DNA of 15,426 bases from CAWFFV01 sp963814985 (GCA_963814985.1 CAWFFV010000088.1:1-15426); one strand, 5' to 3'. Positions 1 to 8,323 are shown, counted from the stretch's first letter. The notes: a model not told the origin generated them from the letters alone. Numbers and translations: made by a program.

Positions 1-203
1 CTCTCCAGTGGTACTGGTTGGTGGTGTACTTTTTTTTATGGATGGAATGTTATCTGACCCGAACAGAGATACTTGATCTACCATATTTTAGCTACTTTCC
101 TGGACAAGAGAATCCACATATTTGGTTTAGGATATCACATCGCAGGTAGGTCTGATCCCAATGTCCAGTAGCATCCCATCCGGTATGGATATTTCTGTGG
201 GCG

Positions 204-226
204 AGCCTCCTTACCAGAGGGAGGTT
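204..226 (-). terminator. weak hairpin at the end of the aldehyde dehydrogenase gene
   Basis: CCTCC at 206-210 pairs with GGAGG at 220-224, extended by one wobble and one A-T pair, and reaches the stop codon of the minus-strand aldehyde dehydrogenase. There is no T-tract on the exit side, so it is at best a weak or factor-dependent terminator. The rest of 1-225 shows no gene. Confidence 0.2.
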
Positions 227-1669
227 CAGGCCGACGCGGTCTGGCTGATCAGGCGAAGTTGAGTGAACGAGAGTACGCCTTCGCGGCCTCCCTCGTAGCC
301 ATAACCGCTGTTACCCAGACCACCAAGAGGAGTGTCCGGCAATGACGGGGCAGTCTGGTTGATCCCAATATTCGAGGCGTTCAGTCCACGAACCACACGG
401 TTACGAATGGTAATTGAATCGGTAAACAGATACGCGGCAAAGGAATATGGAGCTGAGTTGGCAATCCTGATCGCCTCGTCAATGTCAGAGATAGGCAATA
501 CGGCGGCAATCGGCCCGAATGGCTCTTCGGTGAGGATATCTGCATCCAATGGGACATCGGACAGGACCGTCGGTTCAAAGTAGAAGCCGTTCCGATTGAT
601 CTGGTGGCCGCCGGTCAGGAGCGTGGCTCCTTTCGCTATGGCGTCATCGGTGAGGCGAACCAGCGCATCGACTCTACTCTGGTGGGCAACGGCACCGAGT
701 GTGGTGCCTTTTTCATTGCCATGACCAATCTGATAGGACTCGGCCTGGACAACGAGCGCCTGCGTGAACTTCTTATACAGGCTTTCGTGGATCAGGTAAC
801 GGCTTGGTGCAACACACGATTGACCCGCAGAGCCAAACTTTGCCGGGCTGGTCGTCGCAATAACGTAATCAATGTCTGCATCGTTCCAAACTATGACAGG
901 TGCATTTCCACCAAGTTCGAACACCGACCGAATCAAGTTCGGTGCCGCCAATTCGGCCAGACGCTTCCCAACCAGAGTGGAACCGGTGAACGTCACCGCT
1001 TTTACGACTGGCGATGCCAATAACTGCTCAGACACTGCGGCAGGGTCGCCGAAGATGAGATTGACCGCACCATCGGGAAGACCTGCCTCGACAAGGCATT
1101 CTACGATTACGCGGGCAGTTGCGGGACAAAACTCCGAAGCTTTAAACACGACAGTATTTCCCGCAGCCAGTGCTGCGCCAAGTTTCCGGGCGGCCAATAC
1201 AGCGGGAAAGTTCCAGGCTGTGATGGCCACCACCACCCCCAAAGGTGTCGGGACAGAGAATCGCTCGCTCCCGGCAGCGATTCCAGGAAACAGGTGACCT
1301 TCGATCCGGCCAGCTTGCTCACCATTCCATGCCAGTGTTTCGACCGCGCGGAGGAGTTCACCACGCGCATCAGCCTGTGTCTTGCCGGTCTCCAGCAGTA
1401 AGAGAGCGCTGGCCTCGTCTAGACGACGCTCAAGCACAGCCGCCGCACGTTTGAGAATTGCTCCACGCTTGCAAGGAATCGTCGCACTCCATGATGGGAA
1501 TGCATCTACTGCTGCATCGAAGTGCTGCCTGAACATCGGCCGGCTGCGCAAAGGTGACTACACCAATAGTCGCCCCATTGCCTGGATCAATGTTCTTCTG
1601 GCTACCCGCGGTACCCGGCTTCCATTGTCCACCAATGAACAGATCGGAACCGACAGTTGTTGTTTTCAC
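226..1669 (-). pseudogene. NAD(P)-dependent aldehyde dehydrogenase, interrupted by a frameshift
   Basis: Aldehyde dehydrogenase superfamily, close in style to succinate-semialdehyde or broad-range aldehyde dehydrogenases that oxidise an aldehyde to an acid with NAD(P). The start is the GTG at 1669, preceded at good spacing by AGGAG. The first 50 residues (ending VQAAL) are in one frame; the rest, beginning DAAVDAFPSW, is in another. One extra base near 1519 (minus strand CTT-C-GAT) explains the switch. Repaired, the protein would be about 480 residues, normal for the family. Visible motifs: AWNFP with the oxyanion Asn near residue 152, FKASE with the cofactor-site Lys, FTGSTLVG, FELGG with the general-base Glu near 251, GQSCVAP with the catalytic Cys near 285, and EEPFGP. 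All key residues survive, so the lesion is recent or a sequencing error. The gene looks GC-richer than the plus-strand operon and is divergent from it. Exact substrate unknown. Confidence 0.85.
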
Positions 1670-1722
1670 GCTCTTGCTCCTATTTTTTTAAAAAGCCATC
1701 TCACACTCAGGAAGATCTTTCT

Positions 1723-1751
1723 ATTATATTAAACGCAGATCCTTATTTCTA
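1723..1751 (-). promoter_or_regulatory. putative sigma70-type promoter for the aldehyde dehydrogenase
   Basis: On the minus strand a perfect TATAAT (1728-1723) lies 17 bp downstream of TAGAAA (1751-1746), which matches the TTGACA consensus at four of six positions. This would start transcription near 1716 and leave a leader of about 45 bases with the AGGAG site before the GTG start at 1669. Predicted from motif and spacing only. Confidence 0.4.
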
Positions 1752-1817
1752 GACATCTCAGAGGGAATGTGCCAGTCAAGGATATGATGACACAAACCTC
1801 CTCCATACCCTATCATG

Positions 1818-1998
1818 TAGAGAAAAATGTGACTTAGTTGTGTTTAATATATTAGAGAGAAAAAAACGTGGCTTAGCTTCGTGAATCTATTAGAGAGAAA
1901 AATATGGTTTAGTTGTGTTAATATGTTAGAGAGAAAAAACGTGGCTTAGCTGCATGAATCTATTAGAAAAGAAAAACGCAGTTTAGCTGCATGCGGTC
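1818..1998. repeat. five adjoining degenerate ~36-bp repeats of two alternating types
   Basis: Units begin at about 1818, 1853, 1891, 1927 and 1964, each opening with TAGAGA or TAGAAA followed by an A-run, then a (G/A)CTTAG or GTTTAG core. Units 1 and 3 continue TTGTGTTAATAT-like; units 2 and 4 share CGTGGCTTAGC and end GTGAATCTAT or ATGAATCTAT; unit 5 is diverged but keeps TTTAGCTGCATG. The alternation means a higher-order unit of about 74 bp was duplicated. Units abut with no unique spacers, so this is not a CRISPR array. Function unknown; the position upstream of the operon allows a regulatory role. Confidence 0.75.
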
Positions 1999-2108
1999 TA
2001 GCAGTTGCTTGGCAGAGATGCAAGCGAAGAGATGTAAAACGTAGATAGCAGAAACTTTCCAAGCAGGGAGTCAGACATTTTTTTCTGCAAAATCCCCGCT
2101 AAGTAATG

Positions 2109-2140
2109 AGAGAAATGACTAACTTCAGAAGTATTTCTCT
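2109..2140 (+). promoter_or_regulatory. imperfect palindrome upstream of the operon
   Basis: AGAGAAAT (2109-2116) and ATTTCTCT (2133-2140) are perfect inverted arms. Inside them ACTTC (2122-2126) and GAAGT (2128-2132) form a second perfect pair around one base, leaving a five-base bulge (2117-2121) on one side. The structure ends 24 bases before the first start codon at 2165. It could be a repressor operator in DNA or a bulged hairpin in the leader RNA. Not a terminator, since no T-tract follows. Confidence 0.4.
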
Positions 2141-2164
2141 AGATAAGCTGCAAAAGAGGATAAG

Positions 2165-3394
2165 ATGGCAATTCAAAGTACTCAAGTAGAAGCCGAAACC
2201 TTACCCAATCATCTTACAGAGGCTGGTATCACAACAGACCCAAGGGAATCGATGCGAAATTTGCCTTCTGCATTCCAGGGTATGCTAACCTTGTTGACAG
2301 GTAAACCACTACAAGGGCAAAAGCCCTGGTCTGTAACTCCTCTCCATCACCTTACTATCGCTCTTCTCTCAATAGCAGTTGGAGTGGTATGCAGCACCAT
2401 AGCGGTTATCAATGGTTATGCCTGGCTTCTTTTTCTTCTCCCAGGCTGGATGCTAACGCTTCATGGTATACGTGATCTACGCATGAAGATATTTCATCAA
2501 TGTGCCCATGATAATATGTTTGGTCACAAAGGTGTTGATGCATTCATTGGAGAGACAATTTCAACGTTCTTGTTGATTCAAGATTTTCAGTCATACCGGT
2601 ACGAACACGTCATTGAACACCATTCTGTTCATCATATGACACTCAAAGATCCCACAGTCAAAACATTGCTGATTACATTTGGCTTTAGACCGGGGATGAC
2701 GCGAGAACAACTCCAACGTAAGTTACTCAAAGGAATTTTTTCTCCTGTATTTCACTTGCGATTCTTTATTGCAAGGATAATCTCTCATTTGCTGCCCGCA
2801 TCTTCAACACGTAAGACAATAAGTATTGGGATCTGGGTAGCTATTGTTGTGCTTGCAACTATCACACATTCCTGGATCCCATTTCTAATAGCCTGGTTCT
2901 TGCCTTTGACGTTATTCTTCCAGGTTACCAATACTCTTCGTCTGTGTGTAAAACATGTTTTCCCACAGCCAGGAGAAAGGCGACAAGGTAAAGCGTATTT
3001 TGCCAGCCTTACATACGGAGTCTTTTTAGGTGAGCGCACCCCGGAGCCTGATCTACCTCCTTTGCAGAGATCTAGAGCATGGTTGCACTGGTGGACCCGC
3101 ATGCTTTTTATCCATTTTCCTATGCGATATCTAGTTTTGACGGCTGACACTGTTTGTCATGATTATCACCATCGCCATCCAAGGTCCAAGAACTGGGCTA
3201 ATTACATTTTTGCGAGGCAGGAGGACATCGAAGCGGGTCATCCAGGTTGGCCTCCCTATCGGGAAGCCTGGGGTTATAGAGATGCAGTCAATCTTGTCTT
3301 CGATTCTCTCCGTATTGCTGATCCAGGTGAGTTTGATGTATCGAAGATTGAGGCGACCACTACCCATGAGCTTTTTAGCGCTTTTGACGATTAA
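2165..3394 (+). CDS. membrane fatty-acid desaturase/hydroxylase-family di-iron protein
   Basis: A 409-residue integral membrane protein of the fatty acid desaturase superfamily, which uses a histidine-bound di-iron centre and O2 to desaturate or hydroxylate a lipid-like substrate. All three histidine boxes are present: HQCAH at 111-115 with H121, HHSVHH at 152-157, and HDYHH at 332-336 with H338. Hydrophobic segments lie at about 63-83, 86-100, 219-233 and 237-253, giving the usual two hairpins with boxes facing the cytoplasm. The ATG at 2165 follows AGAGGA at suitable spacing. It opens the plus-strand run, 64 bases before the next gene. With an A-T didomain and a P450 in the same run, it could act on a fatty acyl group or on the cluster's own intermediate; the sequence does not decide which. 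No sign of damage. Confidence 0.85.
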   Translation: MAIQSTQVEAETLPNHLTEAGITTDPRESMRNLPSAFQGMLTLLTGKPLQGQKPWSVTPLHHLTIALLSIAVGVVCSTIAVINGYAWLLFLLPGWMLTLHGIRDLRMKIFHQCAHDNMFGHKGVDAFIGETISTFLLIQDFQSYRYEHVIEHHSVHHMTLKDPTVKTLLITFGFRPGMTREQLQRKLLKGIFSPVFHLRFFIARIISHLLPASSTRKTISIGIWVAIVVLATITHSWIPFLIAWFLPLTLFFQVTNTLRLCVKHVFPQPGERRQGKAYFASLTYGVFLGERTPEPDLPPLQRSRAWLHWWTRMLFIHFPMRYLVLTADTVCHDYHHRHPRSKNWANYIFARQEDIEAGHPGWPPYREAWGYRDAVNLVFDSLRIADPGEFDVSKIEATTTHELFSAFDD

Positions 3395-3458
3395 TTCGTA
3401 AATATAAGACACGTCAGAAGTGGATATAAGAGAAATACGTTGCAAAAAGGAAGGTATT

Positions 3459-5153
3459 ATGACATTAGATGTAAAAAACTTAGTATACTCGTTGCCAGAT
3501 TTGCCTTCAAGCGAAACAGCCTATACGCGGATATACCATCTGCTCACACGAAACGGGGAGATCCCATTAGATATTGCCCAATATTCCCTTACACCCCTGG
3601 AACGTTTTACTCTGGAAATACTGAAAAGTGGGCACTATAAAACTCAAGAATTTTCCGATACAGAGCAATATGCTGTTGAGCAATTTCTCGTAGTGTATCG
3701 CAAAAACTACAGGATCGGTATCAAAAGATGGGATGGCAGCAATCAAGCTGAAGATGCTTATCAGTTTCTCATTGAACTTACAACAGAAGATCTGGAACGC
3801 TTGAGCACAGCACAGCAATATTTTTCATCGTTGCTCCAGTTGAAACTTAGAGAAGTTCATGATTTTATCGCGCAGACAGTGAGAGAAGATGCAATCTCTT
3901 CTCTTCTAAGTTTGATTGATAAAGCTGTGCGCCATTTTAGCCCATTGGTCGCTTTCTTAGGAGAGAACATCTATACAAGCGAAGGATATTGGGGAAACAA
4001 TCTTGCTAACGATAACAAGGGTAAAAAGAGTTTTCTGACACAATTACGGGAAGCTTCACCACATGAATGGTCTGAAGAACAAAGGCAATTTGTCTTTGCC
4101 CTTCACATATTATTCCTTTCCGGAGGACAATTCAGACTTGAAGGTATGAACTGGATGCAGCTTGATCCTATCACTCTGGAAGAATTCTTAAACTCCAGAG
4201 CAAGGATCTACTCTGCGGCGATCACAGAACCTCTTTCTGATGGTTTCTCTTTGCTTTCTATACAGGAAAAAGCCAGATGGGTGAAAGAAAGGGAAGGACA
4301 GCTCAAAACTAATTATCAGTTTTACCGGCGTATCAACGGGTCAACCCTCAATAAAGAGGTCAAGTTCTTCCCTCACAGCAAACTACAATACGATACTCTT
4401 CCAGAAGCTCTTAACGAGGATTTACAAAGGGACTTTCCTGAGTGTGTCTCTTCGTCTCAGAATACTGCTTCGCTGCTACAGTCATTAGCTCTCAATGCAC
4501 TCGAAAAAAATAAGATCAAGGAATTACTGGTCTTGTTTACTCGTTCAGGGTTAAGAGAAACTAACTCCGACTTTTTTATGACTCGTTTTCCCTGTAGCCT
4601 GAGCATCCCTCCCAACTACACCAGTCTCCAAAAGAGTGATTTTTTCTGTGTAGTTCTCACACGTGAAGGCTTTGATCCTGCCGAGTATGGGGTAAGCAAG
4701 TATACACTCAATGGCGTCAGATGGAATTATGCCAGCCGAATGCAGTTCAATGGTTGGAAAATCTGGTATGGGAATTTGACAGCGGAGGAGCGATCTCCCA
4801 AGCAATATTGGGTTATACCGCCAGAATTGCCTGATATCTCTGTTTATGAACATATGCTTCATGCAGGGCATCATGAGAATGGAGTCGTTCAAAGTATACG
4901 TTCACCTGGCCCAATGAGCCTCACTGATTTTGCCACAGGAAAGAAGCGTGTGTTTATTGGTACATGTGACATACGATCGGGGCGATCAAGTTTGGAACCG
5001 TTATACGGCGGGAAAGAGCTTTTCATAGTGATCCAGCATAGAGTGTGGCTTCAGACCATTGTTCAGCATCTTGCCGACTACGGTGTTAGTCGAGGCACAC
5101 CCGTACGCATTGATTGCTTTGGCCGTGATTTTTATACGGATGAGGGGCAATAA
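3459..5153 (+). CDS. unrecognised 564-residue protein in the biosynthetic operon
   Basis: I do not recognise this family. The start is set at the ATG at 3459 because AAAGGAAGG (3446-3454) lies just before it; an upstream in-frame GTG at 3420 has no such site. The protein looks soluble, without signal peptide or clear membrane segment. The N-terminal half is rich in charged, probably helical stretches (about 40-165 and 195-290). The C-terminal part (about 370-564) is richer in aromatic and beta-type sequence, with a histidine cluster H465, H468, H471, H472 (motif HMLHAGHH), a Gly-Pro-rich stretch near 480-486, and a segment FIGTCDIRSGRSS (499-511) followed by EPLYGGKELF. The His cluster could bind a metal or be catalytic, but that is speculation. 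It sits between the desaturase-like and YrdC-like genes with about 60-base gaps on both sides, so co-expression is likely. It has no A, C, T or TE signature. Confidence 0.8.
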   Translation: MTLDVKNLVYSLPDLPSSETAYTRIYHLLTRNGEIPLDIAQYSLTPLERFTLEILKSGHYKTQEFSDTEQYAVEQFLVVYRKNYRIGIKRWDGSNQAEDAYQFLIELTTEDLERLSTAQQYFSSLLQLKLREVHDFIAQTVREDAISSLLSLIDKAVRHFSPLVAFLGENIYTSEGYWGNNLANDNKGKKSFLTQLREASPHEWSEEQRQFVFALHILFLSGGQFRLEGMNWMQLDPITLEEFLNSRARIYSAAITEPLSDGFSLLSIQEKARWVKEREGQLKTNYQFYRRINGSTLNKEVKFFPHSKLQYDTLPEALNEDLQRDFPECVSSSQNTASLLQSLALNALEKNKIKELLVLFTRSGLRETNSDFFMTRFPCSLSIPPNYTSLQKSDFFCVVLTREGFDPAEYGVSKYTLNGVRWNYASRMQFNGWKIWYGNLTAEERSPKQYWVIPPELPDISVYEHMLHAGHHENGVVQSIRSPGPMSLTDFATGKKRVFIGTCDIRSGRSSLEPLYGGKELFIVIQHRVWLQTIVQHLADYGVSRGTPVRIDCFGRDFYTDEGQ

Positions 5154-5214
5154 GTAGAGTAACTGTAGATAAAACGCATAGTTTGAGAAAACGTTGTTAA
5201 TTGGAAGGAAGCAT

Positions 5215-5880
5215 ATGTACACTACACAGTTAGAGCATCCAAAAGTGTTTCAATCTGACGAAAAGGGGATTCAGCAGGCTATTGAGGTGCTTTCAAGCGG
5301 AGGAGTTGCGATTCTCCCAGCAGATACCGTGTACGGTTTTTTTGCCAGTGCCGTTCGCAAAGATTCGGTAGAGCGTGTTTATCAAGCAAAACGTCGGGAG
5401 CGCCGAAAACCCTTTGGCATCTATACAAACAGGGCCAAAGTAGATCAACTTGTCGAAATCAATGACGTTGCGCAAACACTCATTGATCAGGTTTGGCCTA
5501 AAGCGCTTTCACTCATCTTGCCTAAAAAGCCATTGATAGAAGATTGGTTTACGCATGGTAATGCAACTCTTGCAGTGTTAACTGCACAAAACAGAGTCCT
5601 TTCAAGGGTGATCGAAGCTGTCGGGGAACCCATTTTAGGCACAACTTGTAACATATCTGGTGAGCCGGAGTTGAAGCTGGCTGCCGAGGTTATGAGTTTT
5701 ATGGACGATGTAGACTTGTTGATCACAGATGATACCATTCCAATTTACAACAAGCCCTCCACAATGATTAATTGTACAACCACGCCACCTCAAATCATCA
5801 GACTTTCTTCTCTCAGCTTAGAGGAATTACAACAAGTGATACCTGATCTACAGCTGAACTTCGCTGGAAGGATTTCATAA
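5215..5880 (+). CDS. divergent YrdC/Sua5-family protein (threonylcarbamoyl-AMP synthase-like)
   Basis: A 221-residue single YrdC-like domain. YrdC/Sua5 proteins make threonylcarbamoyl-AMP from threonine, bicarbonate and ATP for tRNA t6A; related domains in HypF and TobZ make carbamoyl-adenylates for protein or antibiotic carbamoylation. Family marks: PADTVYGF at 35-42, a KxR motif K59-R60-R61, VWPKALSLIL at 93-102, NISGE at 146-150 and PST at 181-183. Departures: the usual SxN is TCN (144-146), and the usual R-x-P after the central strand is L-T-A (122-124). ATG 5215 is chosen because GGAAGG (5203-5208) precedes it; an upstream TTG at 5194 has no such support. The gene ends 7 bases before the GcvT-like gene, implying coupling. 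Placement inside a biosynthetic run plus the altered motifs suggests a dedicated pathway enzyme rather than the housekeeping copy; this is inference. Confidence 0.8.
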   Translation: MYTTQLEHPKVFQSDEKGIQQAIEVLSSGGVAILPADTVYGFFASAVRKDSVERVYQAKRRERRKPFGIYTNRAKVDQLVEINDVAQTLIDQVWPKALSLILPKKPLIEDWFTHGNATLAVLTAQNRVLSRVIEAVGEPILGTTCNISGEPELKLAAEVMSFMDDVDLLITDDTIPIYNKPSTMINCTTTPPQIIRLSSLSLEELQQVIPDLQLNFAGRIS

Positions 5881-5887
5881 AACTCCT

Positions 5888-7012
5888 ATGGAAAATCCAA
5901 AAACATTTCCTAAAACAACTCCTTATTACATGAGACATCTGGAGCATGGTGCACAGATGATGGAAAAGGGCGGATGGATTCGCCCCCTCGTATTTACATC
6001 GGTTGAAGATGAAGTATGGACAACACGTAATGCGGTTGGCCTTATTGATGCACATTCAATGGGCAAGGTCGTCGTGGCAGGGGAAGATGCATATCGGTTC
6101 ATACAATATAGCATAACCAACGATTTGCGCCGTATCTCAGCAGGAAAAGGAATATATACATGCTTATGTAATGAAGAGGGGGGGATCATCGATGATATCG
6201 TTGTCTACTATGTGAATGAGCACTACCTGTACCTCATCACCAACACGCTATCACGTGATCGAGTAGTTGCCTGGCTACAGAAAATTGGGGAAGCGTTCCG
6301 TGTGAACATTTTTGACGCGACCAATGCTACGGCCTATCTCGCAATCCAGGGACCAGCGTCTATCAAGCTGCTGCTGGATGTTTTTAAAACCGGTCTCCCC
6401 CAGAAGTACTTTGAGTTTACCAATTGCTCCTTAGGCAATGTACCGGTGTTACTTGCACGAACAGGATATACAGGTGAAACTGGTTTTGAGTTAAACTTCC
6501 CTTCGGAGTATGGGATCGCTGTTTGGGACTATTTGCTGTCTGTGGGCAAGACGTATGGCATAAAACCAATAGGGGGCCTGGCTGCTCAAGTTTTGCGAAC
6601 GGAAAAAGCGTACCTTTCCTATGGTACCGATATGACAGAGGCCAATAATCCCTATGAGGTTGGACTGGGTTGGGTGGTACGAATGGAGAAAGAAGACTTT
6701 CTCGGAAAAAATACACTGCAACGCATAAAGTCCCAGGGGGTATCTCAAAAGTTACGGGGCTTCGAGGTTACAGCAGATGTTGAGCTAGAGAAAGGAACTC
6801 CACTTTATGCTGATGAGGAAAAAGTAGGTTTCATTACGACGAGTTGCTACAGTCCCACGTTAGGAAAAAGGTTAGCTATGGGATATGTTAGCACTCATGC
6901 CAGTCACCTGCAAAATTTTGCCCCTGGACCACAACGAGATGCGATAGTACATCTGGTACCTACACCTTTTTTTGATGCACAAGGAAAACACCTTCGCATA
7001 GAGGTGCAGTGA
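5888..7012 (+). CDS. GcvT-like aminomethyltransferase-family protein
   Basis: A 374-residue protein of the GcvT family, which binds tetrahydrofolate and handles one-carbon units (glycine cleavage T protein, sarcosine/dimethylglycine dehydrogenase C-termini, DMSP demethylase). It shows MGKVVVAGEDAYRF (58-71), the folate-site segment NEEGGIIDD with Asp 102-103 where the family has its catalytic Asp, ARTGYTGETGFEL (190-202), an LRTEKAY stretch and NNPYEVGLGW (253-262), and has the full length of the family. It starts 7 bases after the YrdC-like gene; GGAAGGA (5866-5872) is the nearest ribosome site and is rather far, so translation is probably coupled. No other glycine cleavage genes (P, H or L proteins) lie nearby, so a pathway-specific methyl, methylene or demethylation step is more likely than glycine catabolism. 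The substrate cannot be read from sequence. Confidence 0.85.
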   Translation: MENPKTFPKTTPYYMRHLEHGAQMMEKGGWIRPLVFTSVEDEVWTTRNAVGLIDAHSMGKVVVAGEDAYRFIQYSITNDLRRISAGKGIYTCLCNEEGGIIDDIVVYYVNEHYLYLITNTLSRDRVVAWLQKIGEAFRVNIFDATNATAYLAIQGPASIKLLLDVFKTGLPQKYFEFTNCSLGNVPVLLARTGYTGETGFELNFPSEYGIAVWDYLLSVGKTYGIKPIGGLAAQVLRTEKAYLSYGTDMTEANNPYEVGLGWVVRMEKEDFLGKNTLQRIKSQGVSQKLRGFEVTADVELEKGTPLYADEEKVGFITTSCYSPTLGKRLAMGYVSTHASHLQNFAPGPQRDAIVHLVPTPFFDAQGKHLRIEVQ

Positions 7013-7046
7013 TCAAAACGTCACACTGGCTACTGTTGCTTACTTT

Positions 7047-7070
7047 GCCGTGCTCATGTACGTTCACGGC
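7047..7070 (+). promoter_or_regulatory. hairpin in front of the transporter gene
   Basis: GCCGTG (7047-7052) and CACGGC (7065-7070) form a perfect 6-bp stem with a 12-base loop. It lies directly before the ribosome site AAAGGAA (7073-7079) of the transporter. No T-tract follows, so it may mark a processing or translation control point, or be chance. Confidence 0.25.
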
Positions 7071-7088
7071 TCAAAGGAATAGATTTAA

Positions 7089-8267
7089 ATGAAACATGTT
7101 TTCCCATTTTATCTATATAGATTCATATCAAGATTTTACATGTATTTGCCAATCCTGGCAATTATCTTGATATATAGCATGAAGCTCTCTTACCTCTCTA
7201 CTGCCCTCATTTTAGCTGCACATGGCGTAGCTATCATGGTGTTTAAAACACCTAGTGGGTGGCTGGCCGACCGTTTCCCACAGAAGCGTCTGCTCATCCT
7301 GGGAGAACTATTGAAGTCTCTTGGAATTTGTGGCCTTATCATTTCTGGAGGAAACCTTCTTATACTCCTTGTTGGGCAAATAATCTCAGGACTGGGTTTT
7401 GCTTTCACTTCGAACACTGAAAGTGCGCTCCTTTTTCGCATCATGGAATTTCATGGCGAGAAAGGTAGCTATCAAGAGGTCTTAGCAAAATCACAAAAAT
7501 ACCTTTTCATTTCTCTGTTGATTGCTGGAATTATTGGTTCGATCTTAGCTACGAAAAATTTGTTGTTACCACTGTACTTTTCAGCACCTGTGAACCTTTT
7601 GGCCGCACTCAGTCTTGTTTTTCTCCCAGAGCCTCGAAGAGAGCCTGCACCTTCAAAGCAGACTACGGACAAACCAAAAGTGCGAGCCTGGCAGGAAATC
7701 TCCCAAGTGCAGGCTCTACTCGTGTATTATGCGGTAAATCGCGCCACAGTTTTAACGCTTTTCGTTTTTGTGTTTCCACTCCTCCTCTTTGTAGATGGCC
7801 AGATTAATCTGGCTTTCTTTGGCGCGATTTTAGGCCTTTATTCGTTAACGGCATTTCTGGTTGGCAATTATATGGCAAAGCTTTCCAAATTGGTGAGCGA
7901 TAGTATGCTATGGGCTATTGTGCCTCTTGCACTTATCTGTAGCATTCTACTGATGACAATACATTTTTATATCGTTTTCCTCGTTGTTCCCATTTTGAGT
8001 GGTATTGCAGCTGCGATGGTACGGCCTCTCGTGATGGCAAGGGTAAACACGCAAATAACGGATAATCGCGCAGCAGTAATGTCTTTTGGTGAATTACTTT
8101 GTGGTTTTCTGAATGCGCTCTTCCTTGTCGTCATTGCAGTGCTTTTGAATTACAGTATCAACACTTCCCTGTATATTGTCTCTGCACTTGTGATTCTCAT
8201 TAATGTTGCGGTCTACCTCTACACGCACTTTAAGAGAACGCTTTCATCGAAAAGCATAGCTGCCTGA
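7089..8267 (+). CDS. major facilitator superfamily transporter
   Basis: A 392-residue, strongly hydrophobic protein with about twelve predicted membrane segments, the size of a typical MFS drug/H+ antiporter. The loop between segments 2 and 3 carries the MFS motif A in the form GWLADRFPQKR (57-67). A hydrophilic stretch rich in Pro, Lys and Arg at about 185-208 is the expected central cytoplasmic loop between the two six-helix halves. The ATG at 7089 follows AAAGGAA. Within the plus-strand run it most likely exports the pathway product and gives self-protection; the exported compound cannot be inferred. It is followed by a terminator-like hairpin before the P450 gene. Confidence 0.9.
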   Translation: MKHVFPFYLYRFISRFYMYLPILAIILIYSMKLSYLSTALILAAHGVAIMVFKTPSGWLADRFPQKRLLILGELLKSLGICGLIISGGNLLILLVGQIISGLGFAFTSNTESALLFRIMEFHGEKGSYQEVLAKSQKYLFISLLIAGIIGSILATKNLLLPLYFSAPVNLLAALSLVFLPEPRREPAPSKQTTDKPKVRAWQEISQVQALLVYYAVNRATVLTLFVFVFPLLLFVDGQINLAFFGAILGLYSLTAFLVGNYMAKLSKLVSDSMLWAIVPLALICSILLMTIHFYIVFLVVPILSGIAAAMVRPLVMARVNTQITDNRAAVMSFGELLCGFLNALFLVVIAVLLNYSINTSLYIVSALVILINVAVYLYTHFKRTLSSKSIAA

Positions 8268-8323
8268 GCGTGTATCATAAGACGAACGATTAGGATCGGA
8301 CCTGATTTTCCATGTACTACTTG

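Larger units (their letters stand above)
1752..2164. other. AT-rich intergenic spacer with repeats, no gene seen
   Basis: This spacer separates the divergent aldehyde dehydrogenase and the plus-strand operon. I see no credible open frame in it. It holds the repeat block at 1818-1998, a loose inverted pair GCAGAAA (2048-2054) and TTTCTGC (2082-2088), a T-rich run near 2078-2084 and the palindrome at 2109-2140. I could not pick a convincing -35/-10 pair for the operon, so its promoter is unassigned. Confidence 0.6.

Noticed and set aside
872..1297. Long plus-strand open frames inside the aldehyde dehydrogenase
   Set aside because: They are antisense to a gene with clear family motifs, lack ribosome sites and have no recognisable protein character.
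1818..1998. Possible CRISPR array, since five units of about 36 bp recur
   Set aside because: Units abut without unique spacers, are degenerate, and no cas gene is in the window.
3420..3458. GTG at 3420 as the start of the unrecognised protein
   Set aside because: No ribosome site precedes it, while ATG 3459 has AAAGGAAGG at good spacing.
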